64,000 nt of DNA, taken from Dermatophagoides farinae (Eukaryota; Arthropoda; Arachnida; Sarcoptiformes; Pyroglyphidae). Position 1 is the first letter of the stretch; each line of letters starts with the position of its first letter. The DNA lies in the NCBI RefSeq assembly GCF_024713945.1, contig NC_134686.1, positions 582,001 to 646,000 of the forward strand, written 5' to 3'. Of the stretch, positions 13,102-23,708 are shown piece by piece. Below the pieces are notes generated by a model. That model was given only the letters and a program-made list of their open reading frames with translations, had not been told where the DNA came from and made no database searches. A program made the translations under genes and the position numbers.

Positions 13102-16100
13102 ATGATGATGATGATGATAAATTGATTTCATTATTAAATCAACAACAAAATTCTTGGTTTGTATTTCGTGTGTGTCTGTGTTTGTTTTTTGTGAATGAAA
13201 GAAAGATTGTGAAAAACACACACAGAATAAATCGACAGACAGACAGACAGACAAACAGAAAGACAGGAATAATATCCTGGCTGATATAGGAATATTAATC
13301 ATTTATTTATTCATATATACATGGTTTGTATTTTTTTTTGAAGAAATCCAGTCCTGACATAGATATAAATGGATTTTTTGAATTTTTTCTGTTTTTTTTT
13401 TCTCATTTGTTAAAATGGAAATGAATTTTTCTCTTGCCCAAAATAGCCCAAATCATTGATTTTTAAATGAATTTTTTATTTTTATTTTTTTCATTCACTC
13501 ATCATGATCATCATAGGATCGACCCGATCAACGATGACAAGAATAAGCCTATCAAGAATTACCGTTATTCTAAAGATTTATATTTCAATTGAGATTCTAT
13601 TTATTATTCTATCAAAATTTACTTATTATGATCATCATCATCATCAGTTTTTGTTATTAAATTCAATGGTTTATGTGCTGAGAAGAAAAACAAATAGGAC
13701 AAAAAAAAGACAAAAATTCATTCCAGGCCAATGATTATTATAATGAAACAGGATAACTGCAATGACTAATTGTCTATATTGATGATTATAATAATAAGGA
13801 TTAGGTGGCAATTGAATGATCATTCATTCGATCAATAAATCAATCAATCAATCAATGAACCGATTTCGAAACAATTCAGAATAATGTGAATCTTTCTTTT
13901 TATTCTTATTCTGGACAATTGAATGAAAATAAGACATTTGAATTTAATTGAAAATCAAAATTGAAAATAAATTCATCGTCTTTGCAAAGAATTTATATAT
14001 AAAGAATGACAATAATAATGATGATGATGATGAAGATGATGATGACGATAAGAATAATGTTATTTTAACGTAAAATGAACAACGAAAAAAAGGATAATCA
14101 TTTTGATTCACTTGAATGAATCAACAACAACAAGAATAACAAAAAAAAGTAAAGAAAATAGAAAGTAACGAGCAAGAATTCCAACCGGATTCTCATCACG
14201 AAAATAATAATAATAATAATAATAACAAATAACAATGAAGAAAGTAAAAGAATGAAAAAAAAATCTAGAGCCCTTGTATATATTCTGTATGTGTGTGTGT
14301 GTGTGTTTATTCAAGTGTAGATTTCAAGTCGACATTTTATATATATAAAAGAAAGAATGAAAAGCAAAGGAACAAAAAAAAAAACTAAGCTAATTCATAT
14401 CAAAAAAAAAAAAAAAAAAAATACGAGGTATAAGGTGGTATAGTGAATTGATGCAATGAAAAAAAAAGTGAAAGAAGGAAAAAATGAAAAGAAAAGAAAA
14501 GAAAACGTGAAAACAATGAGCTTGGATCAGAGCTTGAAGCAGCAAGCCAACAACTAAAAATGACGGGAAAAAAAGACCTAAACACAATCATATTTATATA
14601 TGAAGCAAGAAAAAAATGACAACAAATGAAAAACGAAGAAAAAAAAATGAGAAAATGGCAAAAAAAAAGAATAAAAGATTAAATAAAGTGGAAAATGATG
14701 ACGACGACGATGATGATGATGAAAAGAGAAAATAATCCAATTCAAGTTTATCGAATAAATTTGAAAAAAAAAGAAAAAACCAACAATGGTTTTCATTACA
14801 GAATCCAAGAAGCAAGAAAGAATGAAAAAAAATGCTAAAATGTAATTGATTTTTTCGTCCGAGAATAATAAGAATCGGCCAAACTAAATTATTGTATCGT
14901 TAATGATGATGATTTTGAAATTAAATTTTTTTTTTATGATTGATTTAAAATGGAATCAAACATAAAAATATACACAGGTGTCTTACCAAATAATCATTTT
15001 TATCACGATGACAACAACGAAAAAGTTTTTTTTCTTCCACCATTTTTATTCATCATCATCAAAAAAAACCTGGTGATTTCAGAATCAAACAAAAAAAATG
15101 CAATCACCAAGGATACGAAATTATCATGAAAGAAAGGCAAAAAAAAAGAACTTGATTCAAAAATTAGATCACTTTGTCAAAGGGGTCAGAATGGCCATTG
15201 TGAAGAAATTTTTCTCTTCTCAGAATCAAGACAATTGTTGGCAATTGAATATGAAAAGGGTTGTAGTACGATTAGAATTCATGAAAATTCTGGATTTTTT
15301 TTTCATTTGAAACGGATGTTTTTATCGTTGTTGTTGTTGTCGTCGTCGTCGTTGTTTGAATAACAAATATTTCTGATAACATTAATGTTTTCAATTATCT
15401 AGTTAGTAGAAAAAAAAACTACTACATACTGCTTTTTTTTACTTCTACCCAAAATGATAAACTTGTGCATATTGTTCTTTGATATAAATTTTTTATTCTG
15501 GATAATTTTCCCATTATAATGTTTATGTTGAATTCGGTTGAAAAAAAAACAAATTTTCACCATTATAATGGCTATTAAAAGATGCTATCATCATCATCAT
15601 CATTATCGTGTGTTTATGAATTCAAACAACAAAAAAAACAAAAAACAAATTCAAGTCACACATGTGCAAATTTTCTGTCCAAAAATAGGAAAAAATACCC
15701 AAAAAACATGAAGATTAAAACTATCTGGCCATTTACTTTGGCGAAAAATATTTGTTTCATTACATTTGTTTGTATGGAGAAAAATCAAATGGGGAAAAAA
15801 AAGCGAAAAAAGAAACGGGTATGGGGAAAGCCAATAAATAAATCGGATTTTTTCCAGTGAAAAGCAAATGAAAAACATTGTTACTGTGATGATAAAAATT
15901 GAATTTCTCGCTAAATACAGATATATGACGAATCAGAATTGAGAAATTAAAATTTATCTAATTTCATTACAAGTTATTGCAGATTTATCAAATTTTGCAA
16001 ATTTTTATTGAGAAAAAATTCCAAACGAAAAGAAAAAAGGTGACAGATCAACAAAAAATTTTTTTTTTCAGCTTTTCAATTCATTTGTTTCACCAGAAAT

Positions 16101-16385
16101 CAATTAGTTAACGGAAAAAAATCAAGTTTCAATACAAAATATAAATTGGAAAAATTGAACAAAAGAAAGAAATAAAAAAGTTTTTCATATAAATTCCAGA
16201 AAATGAAATTTTCATTGAAATTCGACACAATTATTCACCACACTCACACACACACATGCACTGAATTCAAAGAATAAAATTCATTTTCCACCAAAAAAAA
16301 AATCGACAACGACCAGCAGTGAGCTGAGTATTTAAATGTCTGGTTTTGACAATTTTCCATTTTTTTTCTTTTTTTTTCTGTGTTG

Positions 16386-16401
16386 GAATTCAATTGAATT
16401 C
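16386..16401. repeat. 16-bp perfect palindrome
   Basis: GAATTC-AATT-GAATTC is perfectly self-complementary. It sits between a poly-T stretch and a CA microsatellite. In AT-rich DNA this could be chance. Confidence 0.6.
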
Positions 16402-18947
16402 ATTTTTCTTCACACACACACACACACAAATATTCATCTGAATTCATTTGTAATTTTCAATGAATGAGAAAAAATGAAAAAAAAAATTTTTTTCCCACAT
16501 TTGAAACAAGTGAATGAATGAATGAATGAAAATGTTATATATTTGAAAAACATCATCCTGCATATATAGTGGTAGTGGTGGCAGATATACGCAACAGTGA
16601 ACACACAAATGGAAAAAGTTAATCTTTCTTCTTTACAGTTTGTCTTGAAAGTAAATTGAATTGTTGAAATTTTTTTCATTTCGCACAAACAACAACAATA
16701 ACAGCGAAAATTGAGAAATAAATGAATAAACAAATAAACGCCTCAAAACTTGATGGCCAAAATTTTCTTTCTTTCTCCATCAATACTTGTGTATGTGCGT
16801 GTGTGTGTGTTTATATTATGAACATTCTTTTTATGTGTCCAGTATCCAAAATATTCGAAACAATTGCCATTGAAAATCAAGATAAATGATGATGACCATA
16901 ATAATAATCATCATCCAAATCATCATCATCATCACTATGGCCATACTATTTTTTTTAGTGACCAACCAATGCCCAACCAAATGTGAGATAATGAATTCAA
17001 CAAAAAAACAAAATGATAATCAAAACGAAAATTGTCAACCCAAAAACCAAAATTGAAAAAAAACTAGACAACAAAAAAAATGATGATCAGGAATTTTTCA
17101 TCTTTTGTTTATACACACACACACACACGCACAAACGAATCTGAAAAAAAATCATCAAGTACAAACAAATAGAAACCTTATATAATAAACAATCAACGGT
17201 ATTATGTTGATTTGATTGTTTTTTTTGTTGTTATCAAAAAGTTATATATATTTATAATGATGATGATTCATTATAGCAGGCAATTTGTTTTGTAGCCACC
17301 TAAATTTTTTCCAATATTCACCATATATATATTTGATAGAATAATTAATCAAGCCGGAAATGATATTCCAAATATAAAAATTAATTACAGTAATAAAAGA
17401 ATAATAACAATGAATACAATTTTTGCATTTATATTACACTTATACACACACACACAACGGATGTACAAATTCCATGACGTAATCGACTACCAAATGATAT
17501 ACAATTAGATCGAATTGAATGAATGATGAATAAGAATCAGAATAAATGTGTTTTAATTGAAACAGACATACATACACACTAACAAACAAACAAACAAAAA
17601 AAACAAAAAAAAAGACAAAGATGGAAAACAGAATGGAAAAAAAACAAATTTTCAACATTCATCAATAGAATATATGTACATATAGAAGAATAGTTCTGGT
17701 ATATTTCAAGGTTTTTTTTTCATTCTCATTCATTGCTTTTTTAATCACAATTGACTTGTCATTGTTATTTTTCATTATCACCATTGGTTGTCTGGTATAT
17801 CTACAATTTTTTTTCCCAGCATTAATAAAATATATAATGAAAAAAAATGACGGGAAACTTTTTTTTTTTTTTTTGTTCATTGATCACCGTTATATCGATT
17901 AATTTGATGTTGAAATTGTTGATCAAATTTATTTATTCGATCATAGAGAGAATCGATTGAAAATGTGGATCAGCACACACACACAAACTGAATAATGTAT
18001 ATGCTATGATTAAAATAATAATGATGATGAAGAGGCAAAAAAAAAAGGTTTTGATGATGAATTAATCCACAGAAAAAAAAAACAAAAACAAAAAAAAATT
18101 TTTTTTGATCCTCGATGATGACCAAATTTATTCGATCTCTATTTTTTTTTCTTTTTTTTGCATTTGACATTGAACCAAACCAGAATAGATATATAATGCC
18201 AATTTATCAACAAACAAACAAAAAAAGAAAGAAATACTAATGGTCAATGATGACAAATGGTAATTTATTTATGAATAACAAACAAACAAACAAAACGAAA
18301 AACCCAAAGATGAGTTCTGGTCATCTCATCCATCCATGATATACTACTACTGTTAATGTTGTTTTTTTTGATGAAGCAATGATGATGGTGTTTCGACAAT
18401 TTGTTTTTGTTGTTTTTTTTTGTTACTGGAGTTTTGTTTGTTTTTCTCATTACAAAATTAAAAATCTAAACATGAACCTTTGAATGTGAATAGAATTGAT
18501 TCAGAAATAATGAAAAAGAGGCAGAGAGTGAGTGAAAAAATATCAAAGGTTGAAAAAAAACTTTTCAGAAACATGAAAATTCCAGTGAAAAAAAAAACAA
18601 TGGTGACAATTTTTTTTTTGGATACATGATTCGTTTCAGCAATGATGAACAAATTTGACAATAACAACAACAACAACAACAAAAAAACAACAACAACAAT
18701 AGAAACAATGTTGACAACATCCAAAACAAAACAAAACAAAAAAATGATAATTGGAATGAAATCTGATACACAGAAAAAAAAAATCCAAAAAATCACATGA
18801 AACACACACAGAAAACAAAATAAAAAACATCAAGTTCTCAAATACTGGAAATGAAAAAAAAATGTAAGATGATGATCATCGACAACCACACACATACACG
18901 ACAACAATGAAAAAGATGAAAACATGCACAAATTTTTTTTCTTCGTC

Positions 18948-18993
18948 ATCTAGAATCTAGATCATACAGTAGTATTTACCTAGGTCCTAGGTA
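18948..18993. repeat. Twin short inverted repeats (7-bp and 8-bp arms, 1-base centres)
   Basis: Two near-palindromes lie 14 bp apart. The first is ATCTAGA-A-TCTAGAT at 18948-18962. The second is TACCTAGG-T-CCTAGGTA at 18977-18993. Both have perfect arms around a single central base, an arrangement seen in tandem binding sites for dimeric factors. No neighbouring gene is recognisable. Confidence 0.65.
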
Positions 18994-20340
18994 GTAGGAT
19001 CAGATTTAAAAAGAAAAAATCATTTTAATCATCATTATCGCATGAAAAATCATCATCATAATAATAATGTCAAAACGACAACGACCATTTTATAGTAATG
19101 TTGTCGAATATATCAAAACAAATGATCCTGGATGATAAAATATTGGCTTAATGAAATTTGTAATATGTCTCGGTATGTGTGTGTGTGTGTGTGTGTATGT
19201 AGCTTTTTCAAAATGAAAAGAAAATAAAATCAAATGAAACGAAATGAACGAAAAAAAGGTGGTAACAGTCAGTGAGACGAAAAAAAAATGGGCAACATCC
19301 CGAAAATGGCGTCATATATATTAGCTGCATGATGATAAATAAATAATAAATTGTTACAGATTTCCAGTGTTTTATTAAGTAGAAAAAAAATAAGAAAAAA
19401 GTTTTACTGGTAGGTAGAAACGTTATCATATGAAGGTTATTAATTTTGCCCACACACACACACATACACAGTTGGATCACATCACATCATAAGGTTGGTT
19501 AAATGAATTTTTCTCTCTTTCTTTCTCTCTCTTTATTATTACTTAGAATTGAGTCTCGTTTTCTTGATCCAATGTAATGAATCAAATTTTTTTTTCATTT
19601 CTCTTTTGATGATGAATTTCTTTATTTTTTTGTATAGTCTGTGATTTTGTATATCAAGTGGGCATTTGTGTGGTTCTGTAATAATATACTGTACGGATTA
19701 TGAATAATGTCTATAATTTTGACGATTTTTGTATTTCTCAAGAAATGTCTAGAGACAAGACAAACTACAAAAAATTTGAAAATTTTTTTTTGTTGCAGTT
19801 CCGGTTTATTTTTTAGTTGACAAGAGATCAGTTTTTTTGTTTTGTTCAGATCAAATTCATCATTATGTAAACAAAAGAAAAAAAAAGAAGTTTATCATTC
19901 ATAACAAATGTATGTATGTGGAAGGTAATTTTATTCATTTATTCAAATAACATAATCAAATAAATATATATAGAGCTGTATATTATATTCATAAATTTGA
20001 AATGAATTGGAAAGTGAAAAAAAAATGATTGAATGAATGAATGAATGAATGAATGCTGAATAAATATTGATTGAGATTTCATTTTCATTTTAGCCACTTA
20101 TGAATAATAATCTTTTGGTGAAAAAAAAAATTCTACAAGAATTCCGAAGTTGTTATCACATTCATTTCATTTGATCAAAATTTTCATGTTGAAAACAAAA
20201 ATAAATTAAGGTAAAAACAGAACCAAAACAAAACAAAAAATTTTTTTTTTCGTTGTTATTAATTCAAAACTTATTGCCTTTAGGCGATGAATTTATCCAG
20301 TTATGTTCACTGAAAATTTGAATAATAATATTCACATGGC

Positions 20341-20364
20341 GAGAGAGAGAGAGAGAGAGAGAGA
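20341..20364 (+). repeat. (GA)12 microsatellite
   Basis: An uninterrupted GA dinucleotide tract in gene-poor DNA. Confidence 0.9.
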
Positions 20365-20760
20365 GGAAATGAATTCTACGAATTCCAAATAAAAAGAAAA
20401 ACAAAAACATTCCAAACGATTCCAATCGAATAATTTCTTTAATTTCGAGACATTTTTTTTCCACGACAATCTTGGTCCATACACACACACATACATGAGA
20501 GCAGAAAAAAAGTGGGCTTTACCTCATTAAAAGAAAATTTGTTTAGTGAAAATCGTAGGAAGGAGAACCAAAAAAAAAAAAAAAATTCTCATCACAAGTT
20601 TTACGATGATTATTATTTCCATTCATTAGTATCGTTTTGTTCATCATCATCATCATTATGAAATATAATTGGGAGCCTTAAAAAAATGTATCATTACTTT
20701 TTATTTTTACTGTTATTATGATGTGAAAAAAAACTAGAGAATATGATGATCCAATAGTCG

Positions 20761-21130
20761 AATTGTATTGAATATATGAAGAATAACAATGAAAAAAGAC
20801 CAATGGATAGTCATGGTTGACTAGTCATAGCGATGCATATACGAAACGAATTCCATATGTGTACCATATGTGACGACCATGGAACAAAGAATCGGTGTAT
20901 AATACAAAAGACGCGATAGATTAAGACGCAAGACGACGTTTTTAGAGACAGATGGCAAACGAAACGCAGTACACAGAAAAAAAAGAGAAAAACAAAAGTT
21001 TTTTATTAATCGAAAATATATCTATGTACGACAGAAAAAAATGGACCATATAAAGGACTCAAACTATTTTGACCCAAAAAAAGGACCACCATATAAAGGC
21101 TAAACCCTAAGGAATTCGAAATATTGGCTG
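20761..21130. other. Block of ordinary-complexity DNA with paired TATAAAGG motifs
   Basis: This block contrasts with its surroundings: few homopolymers and higher GC. It contains repeated CCATATG-type motifs near 20850-20880 and two imperfect copies of a GGACCA...TATAAAGG element (21043-21056 and 21083-21099). These could be tandem core promoters or remnants of an older mobile element. It is not similar by eye to the LTR at 23238-23708. No coding frame is evident. Confidence 0.35.
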
Positions 21131-22054
21131 TTGTCAAATTATCATGTTAATTTTACTAGTGAGAATATTCTTGAACATAACAGAATAAATAGACAAAAAA
21201 ATGATAATCATAATAACAAATTTAACATTCAACAAACACTGGAATATCATTATGATCGTAATCAAAAAAATTTCATCATAATTATGATGATGATGATGAT
21301 GAATAAAAAAAAGGCCATCATTTAGTAAAGTCAGATATAATCTAGATAATAAACAAACAAACAAGGCAAAATGCAGTATCATTATGAAAAACAGAAAAAA
21401 AACGATCATAAACAAGACTTGCATATGGCAATGCCCGGATTATTTTTATCCAAACGAAACTAGAAAGCAGACAGAAAAAAAATATTAATGAATGAAATAT
21501 AAGATAAAAGCAAGATAAGAAATGATGATGATTAAGATGAACAACAGAAAAAAAATGAAATGAACACTTGATGCTCATCATGATAATGGTGATGGTGATG
21601 ATATATGTTTATCAGAAATTAAATAATTTTTCTCAGAATCAACAACACACACTGAAAACAATAACGAATAGAATCGAAATGAAAAATGACAAAAAACAAA
21701 CTAAAAAATAATTTTGTGATTCATTATTTATTCTGACTGAAAATACAGTAAAGTATGATGATAGTCAAGATGTGGTAGAATATTTGGTGTTGGTTACACA
21801 CGGTGACACGGTTCCTCGGAAAAATAATGATATTTACATAAATTGGATGATCTTGAATAGCAAAAAAAACGACCAGATTATAGATACCATCATGGATCGA
21901 GCTTATTGCAACAACAATCTGACGATTGGAAAAAATCCATCGATGAAACGTTATGAATGAATTGACACATATTAATCAAAATTAATCAACGAAGGTTCCT
22001 GGATGACCATTTCGACAAACACATTCCAACATTTTGTGATGATAAAAGAGTGCC

Positions 22055-22300
22055 TGGTACGATGTATTGACACGACTGGAGAATTCAGATTTGAGTTACG
22101 ACGAAAAATACCCGATTGCTTTGCCGACATGTGAATTTACGTTAGCATTGATGGAACGTACACATGAAAATGATGAACATGGTTCGGTGAATTATACGAC
22201 GATGATCCAATGTTTCGAATGAAGTATTTCACACCACGCGCACGACAACAATTCATAAAAATCAAAAACCGATGCTCTAAATGTCGCCTAATTACGTGCT
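22055..22300 (+). pseudogene. BEL/Pao integrase H2C2 zinc-binding region, frameshifted
   Basis: A stretch at 22055-22222 ending in TGA carries the paired histidines of an integrase HHCC finger at codons 22163 and 22178. It is preceded by residues typical of the BEL segment just upstream of the finger (ENSDLSYDEKYP). The matching CxxC (codons at 22273 and 22282) lies in a different frame, after a segment resembling the conserved 'Y-P-R-A-R' spacer. At least one indel therefore separates the two halves of the finger, which cannot be made as one protein from this copy. Confidence 0.75.
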
Positions 22301-22828
22301 AAACCATTGCAAGTATCTCTCGGTAATCCTCCCATGAACACGATTGGACAGAAGTCATCCTTTTGAACATATCGAAAGTGGACATTTTTGAACTGAAAAC
22401 CGACCCGAAAACCATTGGAATGATATTCACGTTTTGTTGCGTCACACGGGCGGTGCATTTCGAAGTGTTTGGAAAATATGACAGCAAGAATTGTGTATGT
22501 GACGCCTTTCAAATGTTTCGCGGCTCTTAGAAGAGTTCCGTCCACAGTATATTCAGATAATGGAACGAACTTTAAACGACTGGGAAACATGTTTAATGAA
22601 GCGTATACCGTATTGAAAGACAATTTCCAATGGAGATTCAATACGCCCGCCGCACCATTCCGAGGAAAAAAAGGCTTCTTTGAATCGCTTATAAAATCCA
22701 TGAAGAAGCAAACTTTTTACAGTATAATGTGGAAAAAGGACATTAAACCACGATATTCTTTTCGACTTGTGCTTTATCGAATTCAATCCTTAATGAACGC
22801 CAGACCGTTAATATTTGGTGGTCGATAA
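22300..22828 (+). pseudogene. BEL/Pao integrase catalytic core, multiply frameshifted
   Basis: The core of a DDE integrase is spread over three frames. One segment carries the TRAVHFE signature typical of BEL/Pao integrases (about 22440-22465). After a stop at 22528 the neighbouring frame continues with YSDNGTNF, which holds the second catalytic Asp (codon 22556), and with a GFFESLIKSMK segment that holds the catalytic Glu (codon 22682). The first catalytic Asp is not visible: the equivalent position in the segment near 22375-22392 reads as a non-Asp residue. Single extra T bases near 22374 and 22389 also shift the frame. This copy looks inactive. Confidence 0.85.
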
Positions 22829-23288
22829 TTCAACCATTGTCACACCGAATCACCTGATGTACGGAGCTAGCAGTAACGGATCATTGGCACCACCACGACG
22901 AGGGGTACAACCAAGTTGTTTATTAAAGTATTGGAGGGGAACGCAACGATTGGTGGACGGTGCATGGAAAACGTATCGAGACATATATCTCAAAAGCCTA
23001 AGAAATTATCATCAGAATATCAAACATTATCAATATGTTCAAGTGGGTGATGAGGTGCTATTGGTGGACAAAGGATTGCCTGTATCATTGTGGACCACCG
23101 GAAACATTGTCGAAACAATCCCGGACGCTCGTGGTGTAATCCGAACTTATCGAGTAAAGGCCGGCGACCGAATATTCGAACGAGAAAAGCACAACGTTTG
23201 GCGCCACTGGAAGCCGCTTTCGAGAGGAGGGAGGATATGTAACGGATTATTTGAAGGGGTCCATCAGCCGGAGAAAGACAGAGCTTGA
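22815..23288 (+). pseudogene. BEL/Pao post-integrase domain (DUF5641-like), C-terminal end of pol
   Basis: An open stretch of 157 codons includes a trailing integrase helix region and a VQVGDEVLLVD motif, followed by a basic tail with HWKPLSRGG. This is the usual C-terminal module of BEL/Pao pol. It lies in a different frame from the core upstream (overlap 22815-22828), so one further indel separates them. The stop lies inside the proposed LTR, as is common in this family. Confidence 0.85.
23222..23235 (+). promoter_or_regulatory. Polypurine tract (plus-strand primer site)
   Basis: The all-purine run GAGAGGAGGGAGGA lies 2 bp upstream of the proposed LTR start, the expected location for the primer of plus-strand synthesis in an LTR retroelement. 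Confidence 0.7.
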
Positions 23289-23708
23289 ACTGTCATCATC
23301 GGCTGACACAAACGCCAACATAAAAGCGCAAGAAAAACGATGGTGCAGTTTTTAGAATCGTTTTGTGAGTATTATGCTCGTGTTTGTGTATTGTGTTTTC
23401 TTGAGTTTATTTTTCTTGTGTTCATGTTCTGGTCTTCATGTTTTTTCAGATATTCACCATTGATTTAAAGTGGTCTGGTCATTTCTCACGTCGCACGTAT
23501 ACTATCGAATCAATAACAACGTTTTCCAAAATCGTCTTCTGGTTTTAATTTTTTGGTCAACAATCAACCTTCAATAAATTATTCTTCAACTCATATCACA
23601 ATTACTGACTTTAATCTATTACAATTTTGTTCTTTTCTATTCCATCAATAAAGTTTTCTTTTAAACAAACAGTCCTGTTCTGAGTTCGTTTTCGTTTTTT
23701 CTGTTACA
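23238..23708 (+). repeat. Probable 3' LTR of the BEL/Pao element (471 bp)
   Basis: The segment begins TGTAAC directly after the polypurine tract and ends GTTACA, so its termini are a perfect 6-bp inverted repeat of the TG...CA class. It contains AATAAA signals at 23574 and 23647 in the position expected of R/U5. There is no second copy in the window to confirm the ends, and no target-site duplication can be tested because the 5' end is missing. Confidence 0.68.
23647..23652 (+). terminator. AATAAA polyadenylation signal within the LTR
   Basis: Canonical hexamer near the 3' end of the LTR, suited to ending the element's transcript. A second copy lies at 23574. Confidence 0.55.

Larger units (their letters stand above)
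1..20760. other. Gene-poor, microsatellite-rich region with no supported gene
   Basis: I find no open reading frame here with domain-like composition or a convincing exon chain. The open frames are translations of poly-A/T, CA/TG, ATG/ATC, AAC/TTG and GAA/TTC runs, so they are rich in Lys, Phe, His, Asn, Thr or Cys-Val repeats. The sequence could be intergenic or could be giant introns or 5' UTR introns of a gene that starts outside the window. Individual repeats and palindromes that stand out are listed separately. Confidence 0.7.
22055..23708 (+). mobile_element. 5'-truncated BEL/Pao-type LTR retrotransposon (integrase end of pol plus 3' LTR)
   Basis: Recognisable homology starts near 22055, just before the integrase zinc-binding region, and runs through the catalytic core and the C-terminal domain into a polypurine tract and a probable 3' LTR. 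No gag, protease, reverse transcriptase or 5' LTR is visible, so only the 3' part of an element is present. The reading frame is broken several times. Base composition is clearly less AT-rich and less repetitive than in the flanks, consistent with an inserted element. Classification as BEL/Pao rests on the order of the motifs and the characteristic integrase and post-integrase domains. Confidence 0.88.

Noticed and set aside
15098-15310. 70-codon frame of ordinary-looking composition (MQSPRIRNYHERK...)
   Set aside because: No signal, domain, splice partner or homology I can name; ORFs of this size occur by chance in 64 kb.
18660-18700. Spaced AAC units as a CRISPR-like array
   Set aside because: Simple trinucleotide repeats without unique spacers; eukaryotic context.
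21772-21960. Open frame with LVLVTHGDTVPR, resembling the RHG motif of histidine acid phosphatases
   Set aside because: Only this short stretch matches, key Arg residues are absent, and the sequence lies just upstream of retroelement pol; it may be noise or decayed element DNA.
22288-22701. 137-codon antisense frame across the integrase
   Set aside because: It is the complement of the retroelement coding sequence and has no independent features.
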